From Pyrinomonadaceae bacterium (GTDB taxonomy: Bacteria; Acidobacteriota; Blastocatellia; Pyrinomonadales; Pyrinomonadaceae), in the NCBI GenBank assembly GCA_030841085.1, contig JAVEDP010000025.1:248001-312000 (forward strand): a stretch of 64,000 bases of DNA. Direction: 5' to 3'. Position 1 is the stretch's first letter. Each line of letters starts with the position of its first letter. The notes beneath the pieces are model-generated. The model was not told the origin of the DNA and ran no database searches. It saw only the letters and a program-made list of their open reading frames with translations. The translations under genes were made by a program, and so were the position numbers. Positions 42,898-51,925 of the stretch are shown here, one piece after another.

Positions 42898-44828
42898 TGC
42901 CTAACCAGTATTGCTGCCGACCGTTGCGGAAGCTCGACGCGTAGTTTTCCGTCCTGAACTTTGACCGGACGGATACCAATCAAACGATCGTCCAGCTGCG
43001 TGCCGTCGCTGAGCCCTAATGTTGAAACGTCAAATTCGATGGTCTGCGATTTCTTGTCATTGTTGATTACAACGACAGCGACTTGGTTTTTTGTCTTCCG
43101 TGCATAAGCGTATTGCTGGCCGGTGGCGTAAAGATTAATCAACTCGCCGCGACGGAGCGGCTCGAGCGACGCCCGCACCTGGTTGAGACGACGAACGTAG
43201 TTGAAGATTTCATTCTCTTCGCGCGTGCGGCCCTGCGCCGTAAACGCATTCCGCTTGTCGCCTGGAAATCCACCGGGAAAATCCTGTCGTGTGGTTGGTT
43301 CGTCTGGTCCAGTCATCGCGATCTCATCGCCGTAGTAAAGCTGCGGAACGCCGCGAGTCGTCAGCAGGAAAGCATTTGCCAGTTTCAGGCCATCCAGCGT
43401 GGCGCCCTTTTCACTCATGAAGCGCCCGTCATCGTGCCCGCCAAGCAAGGTCACCAGAATGTCCGAGCGCCTATAAAGGAAATCCTTAGCAAGAGTTTTC
43501 GGGACTTCGTCGAGCACTTGTCCTTCTGCAAAGGCATGCCGGATCGAGTAAAACAGCGGAAAGTCGAGCAGTGAATCCAAACCTGAATCCACGCCGTCGC
43601 GCGCGCGTCCACCCTGAAAATAGGAAGTATGGACCACGTCGCCATCCTTCACTTCACCCACCACGGTAAAGCCTGGAAACTCGCGTTTCAACGCTTTATT
43701 CCAGTCCCGCCAGAAGTCGTTTGGCACATACTGCCACGTGTCCATACGAATTCCATCGAGTCCGGTCGTCCCGATCCACCAAAGCGTATTTTGAATTAGA
43801 TAACGCGAGACTTCCCTGTCGTGCTGATTCAAGTCGGGAAGGAAATCAAGAAACCAGCCCTCGAGGGTTTCGCGTTTCAACTCTTCAACCGGCCGCGGAT
43901 CGTGTAGCACCCAGGTTTGAAAAACATTCTTGAGATGCTTCTGTCGGGTGCCGTTGAACCACTTCGGCGTAGGCGAATCATCGACCCAGGGATGGTATGG
44001 TCCGGTGTGATTCACAACCTCGTCCTGGATAATTTTGATGTTCAACCTGTGTGCGGCTGCGACCAGTTCCTGAAGTTTCTCGAGTGTGCCGAAGTGTTCT
44101 TCAACACTGTAAAAGTCCTGCGGGTTATACCCGTGAAACCCGGTGCTCGGTTTGTCGTCCTTCAGTTCAATTTGATTTGGATGATCGTAGTTGTCGTACC
44201 AGGGAGTCAGCCAAAGGGCAGTGATTCCCAACTCCTTCAGGTAAGGCAGTCGATCGATCACGCCCTGAAGATCTCCACCATGATAATAAAATTTGTTCTT
44301 GCGATCGTAAATACCGCGCGACTGCGCAGGGTCGTTATTGGTCGGATCCCCGTCACTGAATCGATCGATCATGGCCAGATACATCACGTCGTCCGGAGAG
44401 AACCCCTGAAACCGTCCGGCACGATTAAGTGCTGGAAGGATTTCGAAGCTGACAACCGTCGCTCCGCCAGACGTGGTTATCTTCAATTGCTTCTTGCCGG
44501 CACGAGCGTTAGGAGAGATCGCAACGTCGGCGAAGATGTATGTTCCCGCCGCGTTGATTTTTGGTGGGCCAACCAAGCGCAAATCTGGTCCAACCGGCTG
44601 CACGCGAGCTGCCGACAGATTGCGGCCGCGGATGAGAAGTCGCACCGGATTCATCGTGCTCCCGACCCACCACGACGGTGGATCGACTTTGAGAATCTCG
44701 GGCGCTGTTTGTGAGAAACAAACTGAGACGCTTGCTAAAACAAATACGACGGTGATTAGGAGACCAAACACGCGCCCCCGCAAAATCCGCGCAGCGTTTG
44801 CTTGATAGCGCATCGTACGTTTTGTCAT
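42894..44828 (-). CDS. GH13 cyclomaltodextrinase-type enzyme, copy 1
   Basis: A 644-residue exported GH13 enzyme. After the signal peptide (GLLITVVFVLASVSVCFS) an Ig-like N-terminal domain of the cyclomaltodextrinase type begins PEILKVDPPSWWVGSTMNPV. The barrel has nucleophile Asp in GIRMDTWQY (near 363) and acid Glu in VVGEVKDGD (near 388). The stabilising Asp is in LLGGHDDGRFM (near 464), where Gly replaces the Asn of the usual NHD. A C-terminal beta domain ends the protein. Members hydrolyse cyclodextrins, pullulan or maltodextrins. A paralogue with the same layout is at 47488. It starts 29 bases after the MalQ gene. Confidence 0.9.
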   Translation of the reverse strand: MTKRTMRYQANAARILRGRVFGLLITVVFVLASVSVCFSQTAPEILKVDPPSWWVGSTMNPVRLLIRGRNLSAARVQPVGPDLRLVGPPKINAAGTYIFADVAISPNARAGKKQLKITTSGGATVVSFEILPALNRAGRFQGFSPDDVMYLAMIDRFSDGDPTNNDPAQSRGIYDRKNKFYYHGGDLQGVIDRLPYLKELGITALWLTPWYDNYDHPNQIELKDDKPSTGFHGYNPQDFYSVEEHFGTLEKLQELVAAAHRLNIKIIQDEVVNHTGPYHPWVDDSPTPKWFNGTRQKHLKNVFQTWVLHDPRPVEELKRETLEGWFLDFLPDLNQHDREVSRYLIQNTLWWIGTTGLDGIRMDTWQYVPNDFWRDWNKALKREFPGFTVVGEVKDGDVVHTSYFQGGRARDGVDSGLDSLLDFPLFYSIRHAFAEGQVLDEVPKTLAKDFLYRRSDILVTLLGGHDDGRFMSEKGATLDGLKLANAFLLTTRGVPQLYYGDEIAMTGPDEPTTRQDFPGGFPGDKRNAFTAQGRTREENEIFNYVRRLNQVRASLEPLRRGELINLYATGQQYAYARKTKNQVAVVVINNDKKSQTIEFDVSTLGLSDGTQLDDRLIGIRPVKVQDGKLRVELPQRSAAILVRQ

Positions 44829-44857
44829 ATTCGATTCTCTATAAGTATTCGTTGCTC

Positions 44858-46426
44858 TTACTGCTTTTCGTTTTCCACCGGTTTCGAATGCGCGGCTTCT
44901 TTCTTGGCTCTGCCATACAACTCGGTCAAGTCTCGCAAGCGAGCTGAGATTTCACTCGTTAAAGCCCCGGATTTGAAGCGCCAATTCCAGTTACCTTTTG
45001 TGCTGTTCGGCAGATTCATTCGCGCTTCAGTCCCCAGTCCGAGCACATCCTGCAAAGGGACAACTGCCGTGTCAGCTACCGAAGCCAATACCGCCCGAAT
45101 AAAGTCCCAATGAATTTCTTTGCCGTCCGTATCGAGATATCTAAGGCAGAACTCACGCTCGGCCTCTATTTGATTGGCGGTGCGGGTTGAACCTTCTCCG
45201 GCAGCGCTATTGAACCAGCCCACCGTCGTGTCGTTGTCGTGAGTGCCGGTATAGACAACTACATTGCGATGATAGTTGTGTGGCAGATCGATATTTTTCG
45301 TGTCACTGCTAAAGCCAAACTGAAGGATTCGCATGCCGGGAAAATTGAAGTCGTCACGCAACCTCTCAACATCCGGCGTGATGACCCCCAGGTCCTCCGC
45401 GATGATTGGCAAATCTCCAAGCTCTTGCCTGATGGCGGTAAACAAAGCTCGGCCGGGAGCGTCGACCCAACGGCCGCGCTCAGCCGTGGTGTCACCCGCC
45501 GGAATTTCCCAGCACGCAGCGAATCCCCGAAAATGATCGATGCGAACAATATCAACAATCCGGAGCGCCGTCTGCACGCGCTCGATCCACCACTTGAAAC
45601 CGTCACGAATCATGCCGTCCCAGTTGTAAAGCGGATTACCCCAGTATTGACCAGTCGCACTGAAGTAGTCTGGCGGCACCCCGGCCACGACCAGCGGGCT
45701 ACCGTTCTTGTCGAGTTTGAACTGCTCGGGGTTGGTCCAGACATCCGCCGAATCATGGGCCACGAAAATGGGAATGTCCCCCACCAGACGGATACCGCGT
45801 TCGTTGCAGTAGTCTTTCAGCGCGAACCATTGTTTGAAAAAAAGAAACTGGAAAAACTTATGCGCATCTATTTCTCGACGCAGTTCCTCGCGCGCGTGGG
45901 CCAATGCATTTGGTTCTCGATGTACGAGCGGCTCTTCGCATTCATGCCATGCTATGCCGCCGTTCGCGCTCTTGAGCGCTCGAAAGAGAGCATAGTCATC
46001 CAGCCAGGAATGGTTCTCCTGGACGAAAGTTTCAAAAGCCACGCGCAATGCCGTATCAGTGCTATGCAGGTAACGTTCGTAAGCGCGTTGCAGAAGATCA
46101 TCTTTGTATTTATGGACGCTTTCAAAATCAACCTGCTGCGAGGATAGTTCGGGAACGGACGACAAATCACTGCGAGTGAGCAGCCCGTCGTCCGCCAGTT
46201 GTTCGGGACTGATGAGCAACGTGTTTCCGGCAAATGCTGAATAGCACGCGTAAGGTGAATCACCATATCCGGTTGGACCAAGCGGCAAGACTTGCCACAG
46301 GCTTTGTGCGCCTGCCGCCAGAAAATCTGCGAAGGCGTATGCTTCGGGTCCTAAGTCGCCGATACCGAAAGGTCCCGGCAAAGAAGTTGGGTGAAGCAGA
46401 ACGCCGCTGGATCTGGGAAAGTTCAT
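44858..46426 (-). CDS. malQ: 4-alpha-glucanotransferase (amylomaltase, GH77)
   Basis: A 522-residue GH77 amylomaltase, cytosolic with no signal peptide. It begins with the family hallmark RSSGVLLHPTSLPGPFGIGD. The nucleophile Asp is in VRIDHFRGF (near 295), the acid Glu in IIAEDLGVITPDV (near 340) and the third Asp in TGTHDNDTTVGWF (near 396). It transfers maltosyl or longer units between maltodextrins and frees glucose, feeding the ROK glucokinase of the same locus. The RAYT transposase and its hairpin array lie directly upstream and separate it from GH13 copy 2. Confidence 0.95.
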   Translation of the reverse strand: MNFPRSSGVLLHPTSLPGPFGIGDLGPEAYAFADFLAAGAQSLWQVLPLGPTGYGDSPYACYSAFAGNTLLISPEQLADDGLLTRSDLSSVPELSSQQVDFESVHKYKDDLLQRAYERYLHSTDTALRVAFETFVQENHSWLDDYALFRALKSANGGIAWHECEEPLVHREPNALAHAREELRREIDAHKFFQFLFFKQWFALKDYCNERGIRLVGDIPIFVAHDSADVWTNPEQFKLDKNGSPLVVAGVPPDYFSATGQYWGNPLYNWDGMIRDGFKWWIERVQTALRIVDIVRIDHFRGFAACWEIPAGDTTAERGRWVDAPGRALFTAIRQELGDLPIIAEDLGVITPDVERLRDDFNFPGMRILQFGFSSDTKNIDLPHNYHRNVVVYTGTHDNDTTVGWFNSAAGEGSTRTANQIEAEREFCLRYLDTDGKEIHWDFIRAVLASVADTAVVPLQDVLGLGTEARMNLPNSTKGNWNWRFKSGALTSEISARLRDLTELYGRAKKEAAHSKPVENEKQ

Positions 46427-46441
46427 TCCGATAATCTATTT

Positions 46442-46485
46442 GATCTTCTCGATCTTCTTGATCTTCTTCATCTTCTTGATCTTCT
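46442..46485. repeat. 9-bp tandem repeat next to REP array
   Basis: Five consecutive units of GATCTTCTT (variants GATCTTCTC, CATCTTCTT, GATCTTCTG) lead directly into the first hairpin unit at 46486. The same GATCTTC precedes each of the next two hairpins, so it seems an expansion of the hairpin's left flank. Confidence 0.85.
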
Positions 46486-46625
46486 GTTTAGATAGCGGAC
46501 TTGTCCGCCTGCTTTTTTGGCTAATATCTTTTTGATCTTCCGTTTAGACAGCGGACTTGTCCGCCTGCCTGCTTTGGACTGTATCTATTTGATCTTCTGT
46601 TTAGACAGCGGACTTGTCCGCGTGC
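46486..46625 (+). repeat. REP-like hairpin array, three units
   Basis: Three units start at 46486, 46542 and 46599, spaced 56-57 bp. Each reads GTTTAGA[TC]AGCGGACTTG then TCCGCC/G. The hairpin is GCGGAC-TT-GTCCGC with conserved 5' flank GTTTAGA. The third unit lies inside the 3' end of the transposase gene. The array is in inverted orientation relative to that at 47294-47470. Confidence 0.9.
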
Positions 46626-47217
46626 TTTCGGCTGCACTCAACTCTTCCTCACTCCACAACCAGCGCTGATCTATTTCGATCGGCACACTGCCGGGTTCAT
46701 GCGGCAGATACGCTTTATAACTCGACCACCGCCACTTTCCAGGATGATCGCACAGTCCCGCGCGGACCGGATTCATGTGGATATAGTTAAGCTTCTGACG
46801 AATGAACTTGCGGCTCCAGATATCAATCGCTGAAAACTCTTTCATCCAAACTGCATGAGTCTGACCAGACTTGAGTGGCTTTTCCAAGGCTAGCTTGGCG
46901 AGCGACGTCGACTGAACTTCAGCCCGCAACCAATTCAGAATTGAAACCGCCGATCTACCTTTGAGTCTGCCTACTACGACACTTATGTCCAGACAAAGTG
47001 GGTTAGCCAGCAGATGAATATGATTGGGCATAATTACATAACCAATAAGCTTGAATGGCTCCTTGTCGCGCGTCGCTGCCAGAGCATCAATGAAGAGTGA
47101 GCACGTATGATCTTTGCGAAAGACCGGAACGCGATCAAAGGTAACTGATGTTACATAGTGAACAAGGTTTGGCTCTTGCGATTTGAAGAGACGCATCTTT
47201 CCCGGGCGCTTAAGCAT
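46585..47217 (-). CDS. REP-associated tyrosine transposase (RAYT, Y1 HUH family)
   Basis: A 210-residue Y1-type transposase of the RAYT/IS200-related group. The HUH metal motif is in YVIMPNHIHLLANP, and the C-terminal family signature KLNYIHMNPVRAGL is followed by WRWSSYKAY. The catalytic Tyr is expected in the helix around that signature. RAYTs cut and join single-stranded hairpin REP sequences. The last residues (STRTSPLSKQKIK) are encoded by a REP unit, so the reading frame runs into its own repeat. ATG 47217 or ATG 47196 (MRLFKSQ) may be the start. All motif residues look intact, so the enzyme may be active. Confidence 0.88.
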   Translation of the reverse strand: MLKRPGKMRLFKSQEPNLVHYVTSVTFDRVPVFRKDHTCSLFIDALAATRDKEPFKLIGYVIMPNHIHLLANPLCLDISVVVGRLKGRSAVSILNWLRAEVQSTSLAKLALEKPLKSGQTHAVWMKEFSAIDIWSRKFIRQKLNYIHMNPVRAGLCDHPGKWRWSSYKAYLPHEPGSVPIEIDQRWLWSEEELSAAESTRTSPLSKQKIK

Positions 47218-47293
47218 GCCGAGTGGACCTCTCTATCTTCGTTTACTGACAGACCCTATCCGCTGCGAACAGGGCAACGACGTTCAATTTTGC

Positions 47294-47470
47294 GGGACGG
47301 CGCACAAGTGCGCTTTCTAAACGCAGTCGAATCATTTTTTGTGCGACGGTGCACAAGTGCGCTTTCTAAACCGGTGACCGATCATTTTTTGTGCGACGGC
47401 GCACAAGTGCGCTTTCTAAACCGGTGACCGATCATTTCTGCGCGACGGCGCACAAGTGCGCTCTCTAAAC
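47294..47470 (-). repeat. REP-like hairpin array, four units
   Basis: Four units end at 47322, 47371, 47421 and 47470 (period 49-50 bp). On the minus strand each reads GTTTAGA[AG]AGCGCACTTG then TGC, followed by a GC-rich CGCCGTCGC tail. Compared with the downstream array the stem GCGGAC/GTCCGC has become GCGCAC/GTGCGC, with both sides changed together. Confidence 0.9.
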
Positions 47471-47487
47471 GGAACACTGAATTACTG

Positions 47488-49389
47488 TCAGCGGAGCTTG
47501 TATGCGACAGCGAGACGTGCCGGAATATTTAGCACCGCTTGGCCGTTCGCGATGCGAGTGCCTCGCGAGCCGCCGATCAAATTCGCGAGTTCAGATCCAT
47601 CCCTTAAGCCAATCGCGCTCGCCGGCACGCTCACTTTCTTTTCCATGTCCGCGCGATTAAATGCAACAATCACAGTTTCGCCTTTATCCTGTCGCGCAAA
47701 CACGTAGCACTCATCGTCATAGAAAAGATCTATCAAACGCCCGCGTCTGATCGCCGGATGTTCAGCGCGAAGCCTGATCCACGAGCGTGTCCATTCGAAC
47801 ATCTCCTGCTCTTTCGATTTTCTGCCGGAAGCTGCGAAAGCATTCCGTGAGTCGCCGGGAAACCCGCCGGGAAAGTCTCGGCGATTGTCCGGATCGTCCT
47901 TGCCTTCCATCGCAATCTCCTCGCCGTAATAGAGCTGCGGGATACCTCGCGTGCTGAGCATGAAAGCGGTATGCAGCTTCGCTCCTTCCAGCGTTGCTCC
48001 ATCGAGCGACATGAAACGAGGTTTGTCGTGATTATTTGTGAGGGTCGTTATTCTTGCCGGGTCTGGATAAAGCGCGTCGTATTTCAACTGATCGCGCAGA
48101 GCTCGCATTGGGACCTTGTTCGTGAAGGCAAGCAGCGACGTGTGCCAGAGCGCAAAATCAAAAACCGAATCCAGCTTCGTGTCGACGCCGTCCCAGCCTG
48201 TATGCCCACCGATGAAGAATGAGGTCTGGGCCGCGTCTTCTTCAAAAACTTCGCCTACCATCCAGATGCGCGGGTACTGGCGATGCAAAGCGTTGGAAAG
48301 CTCGCGGATAAAACTGCGCGGCATGTATTGGATAGTGTCCTGTCGAATTCCATCAATTCCCGTCGTTCCAATCCACCAGATCGCATTCTGAATTTCGTAG
48401 CGAGCAACTTCCGGTTCCTCCTGGTCCATGTCGGGCAAGTCGTCGCTAAACCAACCGTCAAGCGTATTACGGACCTCGGCGCCATTCGCATGGGGAGAAA
48501 GAAGAGTGCTGTTCTTGAACTTATTAACTTCATGTTGGCCCACACTTCCGTGAAACCAGTTTTCTAATGGTGGATCCCTAACCCAGGGATGCTGCGAACC
48601 GACATGATTCCCGACTTGATCCTGAATGATTTTCAATCCCAGCGCGTGCGCCTTCTCGACTAATTCGCGAAGCGTTGCCAGATCCCCGAAGTGATCTTCC
48701 ACAGCGTAATAATCGATAGCGTGATAGCCGTGATAATAAGTATTCGGACACCAGGGCTTATCGCAGTTGTTCACTCCGTTCCAGTTGTCGTACCAGGGAG
48801 TTAACCATAGCGCCGTCACACCCAGTTCCTTCAAATACGAAAGGTGATTGATTACACCGCGCAAATCGCCACCGTGATAAGACCGGGGGTTGCTGCGATC
48901 AGTTGCGTTTGCCGGCGCATTGCGCGGTGCGTCGTTCGCAGGGTCTCCGTCGGCAAAACGATCGGTCATGATCAGATAGATGACATCGTCATTGGTGATG
49001 CCCTGAAAATGCGTCCGCGAATCAAGCTGAGGTTCGACATGGAATGGAATGGTGGCCTTGCCTTCAGTTGTCTGAACCGTTAGCAGATAGATTCCAGGTT
49101 TCGCTCGGGCACTGACCGTAACATCAACAAACAAATAAGTGCCGCGCTCATTTATCCGAATGGCAGACGTACGTAGCGAGGTTGTATTTGCACTAACACG
49201 AGCGCCGCTCAGGTTGCGGCCGCGCACCAGAAGTCTAACGGGATTGATGCTGCTACCGGCCCACCACGAGGGCGGGTCTACCTTCGCAATTTCCGGAGGT
49301 GCGGCGCTGAGAGGAACCGCGTTAGCGAGTAAAAGGAGAAATGCGCCTGCCGCGACCTTCACAAAGCAGTCAAATTTTGACGTTCGCAT
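47488..49389 (-). CDS. GH13 cyclomaltodextrinase-type enzyme, copy 2
   Basis: A 633-residue exported paralogue of the enzyme at 42894. It has a signal peptide (VAAGAFLLLLANAVPLSA) and the same N-terminal Ig-like domain (PEIAKVDPPSWWAGSSINPV). The catalytic set is Asp in GIRQDTIQYMP (near 349), Glu in MVGEVFEED (near 377) and Asp in LTNNHDKPRFM (near 453). Here the canonical NHD of region IV is kept, unlike copy 1. A small beta domain ends in NIPARLAVAYKLR. The two paralogues probably divide linear and cyclic or branched maltodextrins, which is inference. The stop codon is 18 bases from the upstream REP array of the transposase. Confidence 0.9.
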   Translation of the reverse strand: MRTSKFDCFVKVAAGAFLLLLANAVPLSAAPPEIAKVDPPSWWAGSSINPVRLLVRGRNLSGARVSANTTSLRTSAIRINERGTYLFVDVTVSARAKPGIYLLTVQTTEGKATIPFHVEPQLDSRTHFQGITNDDVIYLIMTDRFADGDPANDAPRNAPANATDRSNPRSYHGGDLRGVINHLSYLKELGVTALWLTPWYDNWNGVNNCDKPWCPNTYYHGYHAIDYYAVEDHFGDLATLRELVEKAHALGLKIIQDQVGNHVGSQHPWVRDPPLENWFHGSVGQHEVNKFKNSTLLSPHANGAEVRNTLDGWFSDDLPDMDQEEPEVARYEIQNAIWWIGTTGIDGIRQDTIQYMPRSFIRELSNALHRQYPRIWMVGEVFEEDAAQTSFFIGGHTGWDGVDTKLDSVFDFALWHTSLLAFTNKVPMRALRDQLKYDALYPDPARITTLTNNHDKPRFMSLDGATLEGAKLHTAFMLSTRGIPQLYYGEEIAMEGKDDPDNRRDFPGGFPGDSRNAFAASGRKSKEQEMFEWTRSWIRLRAEHPAIRRGRLIDLFYDDECYVFARQDKGETVIVAFNRADMEKKVSVPASAIGLRDGSELANLIGGSRGTRIANGQAVLNIPARLAVAYKLR

Positions 49390-49474
49390 TGGCCGTCCAC
49401 CTGCCAGAACTTTTCTTCCGCATTAAAAGAAGAGGTAGCAAATCTATTTCAATTCGGATTATTGAATTCTGACC

Positions 49475-51247
49475 TCACGGTGCTTCCGGCTTCCTGTTTT
49501 CACCAGACGCCGCGGAAGGAATCGGCGGCAGCGCTTCGAACTCGTTCGCTGGTCCGGCCTTGACTGTCATACCCAGTGGCGTCGTCGTATATTTATTAGC
49601 CTCATCCAACTGTTTGAATGTCGCCAGCTCCCGGTCGGCTTCCACTTTTTTCCTGAGCCGCGAGTAAGCGAGAAAAAGTTGATAGTGTACGCCCGGGTCC
49701 TTCTTGTTTAACTCCGCACCGCGCTGCAAAATCCCGAGCGCCTCGTCATACTCTTTCTGTTTCACCAGCAGCCGGCCCAGATCGTGATAGGCCGGAAAAC
49801 TATTAGGGTCAAGCGCAATCGCGCGGCGCAGCAGGCGCTCGGCCTCCTGATGTTCCCCGCGCTGGCTGGCGATGTAACCTAGATTGCCAAGCACATCGGC
49901 GTTGTCGGGCTGCAATCGCAGGGCCTCTCGAAAAGCTGCGACGGCGCGATCGTATTGTCCTTCAGCCCGACCCGTGTAACCCAACAGAAAATACAAATTG
50001 GCATTTTCGGGAAAGCGTTGGAGAGCCCGAGTAAAAATTTCGCGCGCTTGCTCATAATGTTGCCCGCGCACGTTTGCCACGCCCAGCCGCAAATAGTAAA
50101 TGAGCTTTAGCTGGTCCTGTTCGAGCGCGCGCTCGTAAAATGGAATTGACTTTTCCGCCAACTTATTCTTCAGCAACTCTTCGCCAATCATAAAGTTGGC
50201 TTCGGCGAACGCCGGTCGCAACTCCAAGGCCCTGTTCCAGTGAACCAGTGCTGCTTTGGTATCTCCCCGCGCCGAGGCGATAAGCCCGAGCCGGTAATAC
50301 GGCTCCGCCTCGTTCGGCGCGATTGCGGAAGCGGATGACAACGCCTGGACTGCTTCATCGAGCCGGTCAAGATTGTAGAGTGCAACTCCAAGATTGTAGA
50401 ACACCTCATAAGTTTGTGGCCGCAGTTCATTTGTGCGCTTAAACAACCGCACTGCTTCGGTGTATTCATGCGCTTCCGCCAAACTCAAGGCGAGCGTAAA
50501 AAGCAATCTTGGGTCACTACCGGCGCTTTGCTCCAGGCTATGTGAGAGTTGCATTGCTTCCTGCCCGTGGCCGTCATGAACATAAGCATTCAGTAACGTC
50601 AGACGTAGCACGACATTAGACATGTCGGCGTTGCCGGGATGGTCGGGTGTATTTCCGACAGCCTTCTCAAGTAGTGGAATCGCCAGCTTATAGTCTCCAC
50701 GTGCAGCATAAAGAGCGCCCAGATTAAAAATAGCGGTTGCGTGCTTTGGGTCGAGGCGCAAAACCGTTTCAAATTTTTGAATGGCTTCAGCCGCTCGATT
50801 GGTTTTGGCCAACAGCACGCCCAGATTCGCTAAGGCACTCACTGAATTTGGTTTCAGCAGCAATGCCGCATGATATTCGCGCTCAGCTTCTCCGGTGAGG
50901 CCACGCTGATCCAGAACAACCCCAAGCAAAGTGTGCGCCTCCGCGTCGCGAGGAGTTGCCGCAATTATCTTTCGCGTAGCCGCTTCGGCTTCTTCAACTC
51001 GACCCGCCTGCAACAATGCCACTGCGTGACTGAGCGCCCGGTCGTTACTACCCGCCACAACGGTCGCGCGTCGCTGATTAGCTGCCTGCGCATGCCCTGG
51101 TTCGAACGCTTTGGCTGCGTCCGCCGAGAAGCTGAGTGTCAGAGCGCAAATCACCAGGACGTAGTGAGCTCGGGAGCGGCAGATTGCTACACGGCCGTTT
51201 GAAACTCGCCTTGCCTTGAATATGCGACTGGCAGAATTCATTGTCAC
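49475..51247 (-). CDS. Exported TPR-repeat protein
   Basis: A 590-residue protein with an N-terminal hydrophobic segment (YVLVICALTLSFSADA) and about a dozen tetratricopeptide repeats spanning roughly residues 65-550. Examples are ALANLGVLLAKTNRAAEAIQ, ATAIFNLGALYAARGDYKLA and NADVLGNLGYIASQRGEHQE. No enzymatic motif is seen. It is likely a periplasmic scaffold for protein contacts. It begins 12 bases after the stop of the small secreted protein gene, so the two are one transcript, and 85 bases separate it from GH13 copy 2. A link to the maltodextrin receptor complex is possible but unproven. Confidence 0.87.
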   Translation of the reverse strand: MTMNSASRIFKARRVSNGRVAICRSRAHYVLVICALTLSFSADAAKAFEPGHAQAANQRRATVVAGSNDRALSHAVALLQAGRVEEAEAATRKIIAATPRDAEAHTLLGVVLDQRGLTGEAEREYHAALLLKPNSVSALANLGVLLAKTNRAAEAIQKFETVLRLDPKHATAIFNLGALYAARGDYKLAIPLLEKAVGNTPDHPGNADMSNVVLRLTLLNAYVHDGHGQEAMQLSHSLEQSAGSDPRLLFTLALSLAEAHEYTEAVRLFKRTNELRPQTYEVFYNLGVALYNLDRLDEAVQALSSASAIAPNEAEPYYRLGLIASARGDTKAALVHWNRALELRPAFAEANFMIGEELLKNKLAEKSIPFYERALEQDQLKLIYYLRLGVANVRGQHYEQAREIFTRALQRFPENANLYFLLGYTGRAEGQYDRAVAAFREALRLQPDNADVLGNLGYIASQRGEHQEAERLLRRAIALDPNSFPAYHDLGRLLVKQKEYDEALGILQRGAELNKKDPGVHYQLFLAYSRLRKKVEADRELATFKQLDEANKYTTTPLGMTVKAGPANEFEALPPIPSAASGENRKPEAP

Positions 51248-51259
51248 CTTCGCCCAAAA

Positions 51260-51925
51260 CTATTGTTGCTGCATTGCCTTGATAAATTTCTCTTCGTCAC
51301 CTGGCGCCACGAGGATAGCCTTCCGCACGATCTGCTTACCCTCGATGGTTCCCTCCTCGGGTTTTCTCACGGAGACGAATTCGATGCGTTCGCGAAAGCC
51401 CTTTGGACTCCTTTCGTCGCGGTACCAGATTCGTTGGCGCTTTGCTGTAGTCTCCTCGGTAAAGACAATGGTATAGCGATCATCGTAGCGCTGACCACCC
51501 ATGGCATCGTTTATGTTCCCGTTGGGGGCAAGGCGCAACTCGTCGTAGAGCGGACGCGTGGCGTAGTCAAGGACGATCTCCTTCACCCATTTCCCGTCGG
51601 CAAAAACAATCTGAAGTTTTCCCACCTTCAAATCGTTGTACAACACCCTGACGTCTCTCTTGTCGGTCCCCTCCTGCCGCATCGCATCGGGTTTTTCCTG
51701 ACCGGCGTGGCGGTTGGCATTAACAAATACAGCCTGCAAAGCCTCGGGGACTGTCATCCCAAGCTTTACGCCCAGGATGTTGTCGTCGTGCTCTTTTCCG
51801 CCGATGCTCTTTGTTTGCCACGCGTCCGATGCAACAAAAAGTGTGGGGGACACCAGCAGCAAAATAAGCAGCCTGGCGACGGCGTAAGGATTTGCCTTTT
51901 TTGTTTTCATTATCACCATCGACAT
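51260..51925 (-). CDS. Secreted protein of unknown function
   Basis: About 221 residues from ATG 51925 (later ATGs at 51919 and 51910 are also possible). It has a signal peptide (YAVARLLILLLVSPTLFVAS). I do not recognise the family. The segment ILGVKLGMTVPEALQAVF resembles small repeat-like modules often seen at the start of uncharacterised acidobacterial exported proteins. The C-terminal half is rich in charged residues (DDRYTIVFTEETTAKRQR). It lies between receptor 2 (127 bases upstream) and the TPR protein (12 bases downstream), suggesting an accessory part in the receptor system. The reading frame to 52042 upstream is not supported. Confidence 0.65.
   Translation of the reverse strand: MSMVIMKTKKANPYAVARLLILLLVSPTLFVASDAWQTKSIGGKEHDDNILGVKLGMTVPEALQAVFVNANRHAGQEKPDAMRQEGTDKRDVRVLYNDLKVGKLQIVFADGKWVKEIVLDYATRPLYDELRLAPNGNINDAMGGQRYDDRYTIVFTEETTAKRQRIWYRDERSPKGFRERIEFVSVRKPEEGTIEGKQIVRKAILVAPGDEEKFIKAMQQQ

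Larger units (their letters stand above)
46486..47470 (-). mobile_element. REPtron: RAYT transposase with flanking hairpin arrays
   Basis: A Y1-transposase gene flanked on both sides by arrays of one hairpin family, three units downstream and four upstream, in opposite orientation. This matches the organisation described for REP-associated tyrosine transposases, which are chromosomal, lack insertion-sequence ends and are linked to spread of REP/BIME repeats. It interrupts the maltodextrin operon between GH13 copy 2 and malQ. Confidence 0.75.

Noticed and set aside
43917-44714. Plus-strand frame of 265 codons
   Set aside because: Antisense to the GH13 gene at 42894-44828; the composition is that of a shadow frame.
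45239-46147. Long plus-strand frame of 302 codons
   Set aside because: It is entirely antisense to malQ, whose catalytic motifs are intact, and has no family features.
47294-47470. Regularly spaced direct repeats resembling a CRISPR array
   Set aside because: The repeats are hairpins with short near-identical spacers (about 18-20 bp), no cas genes lie nearby, and inverted copies of the same unit flank the other side of the transposase gene. It is a REP array.
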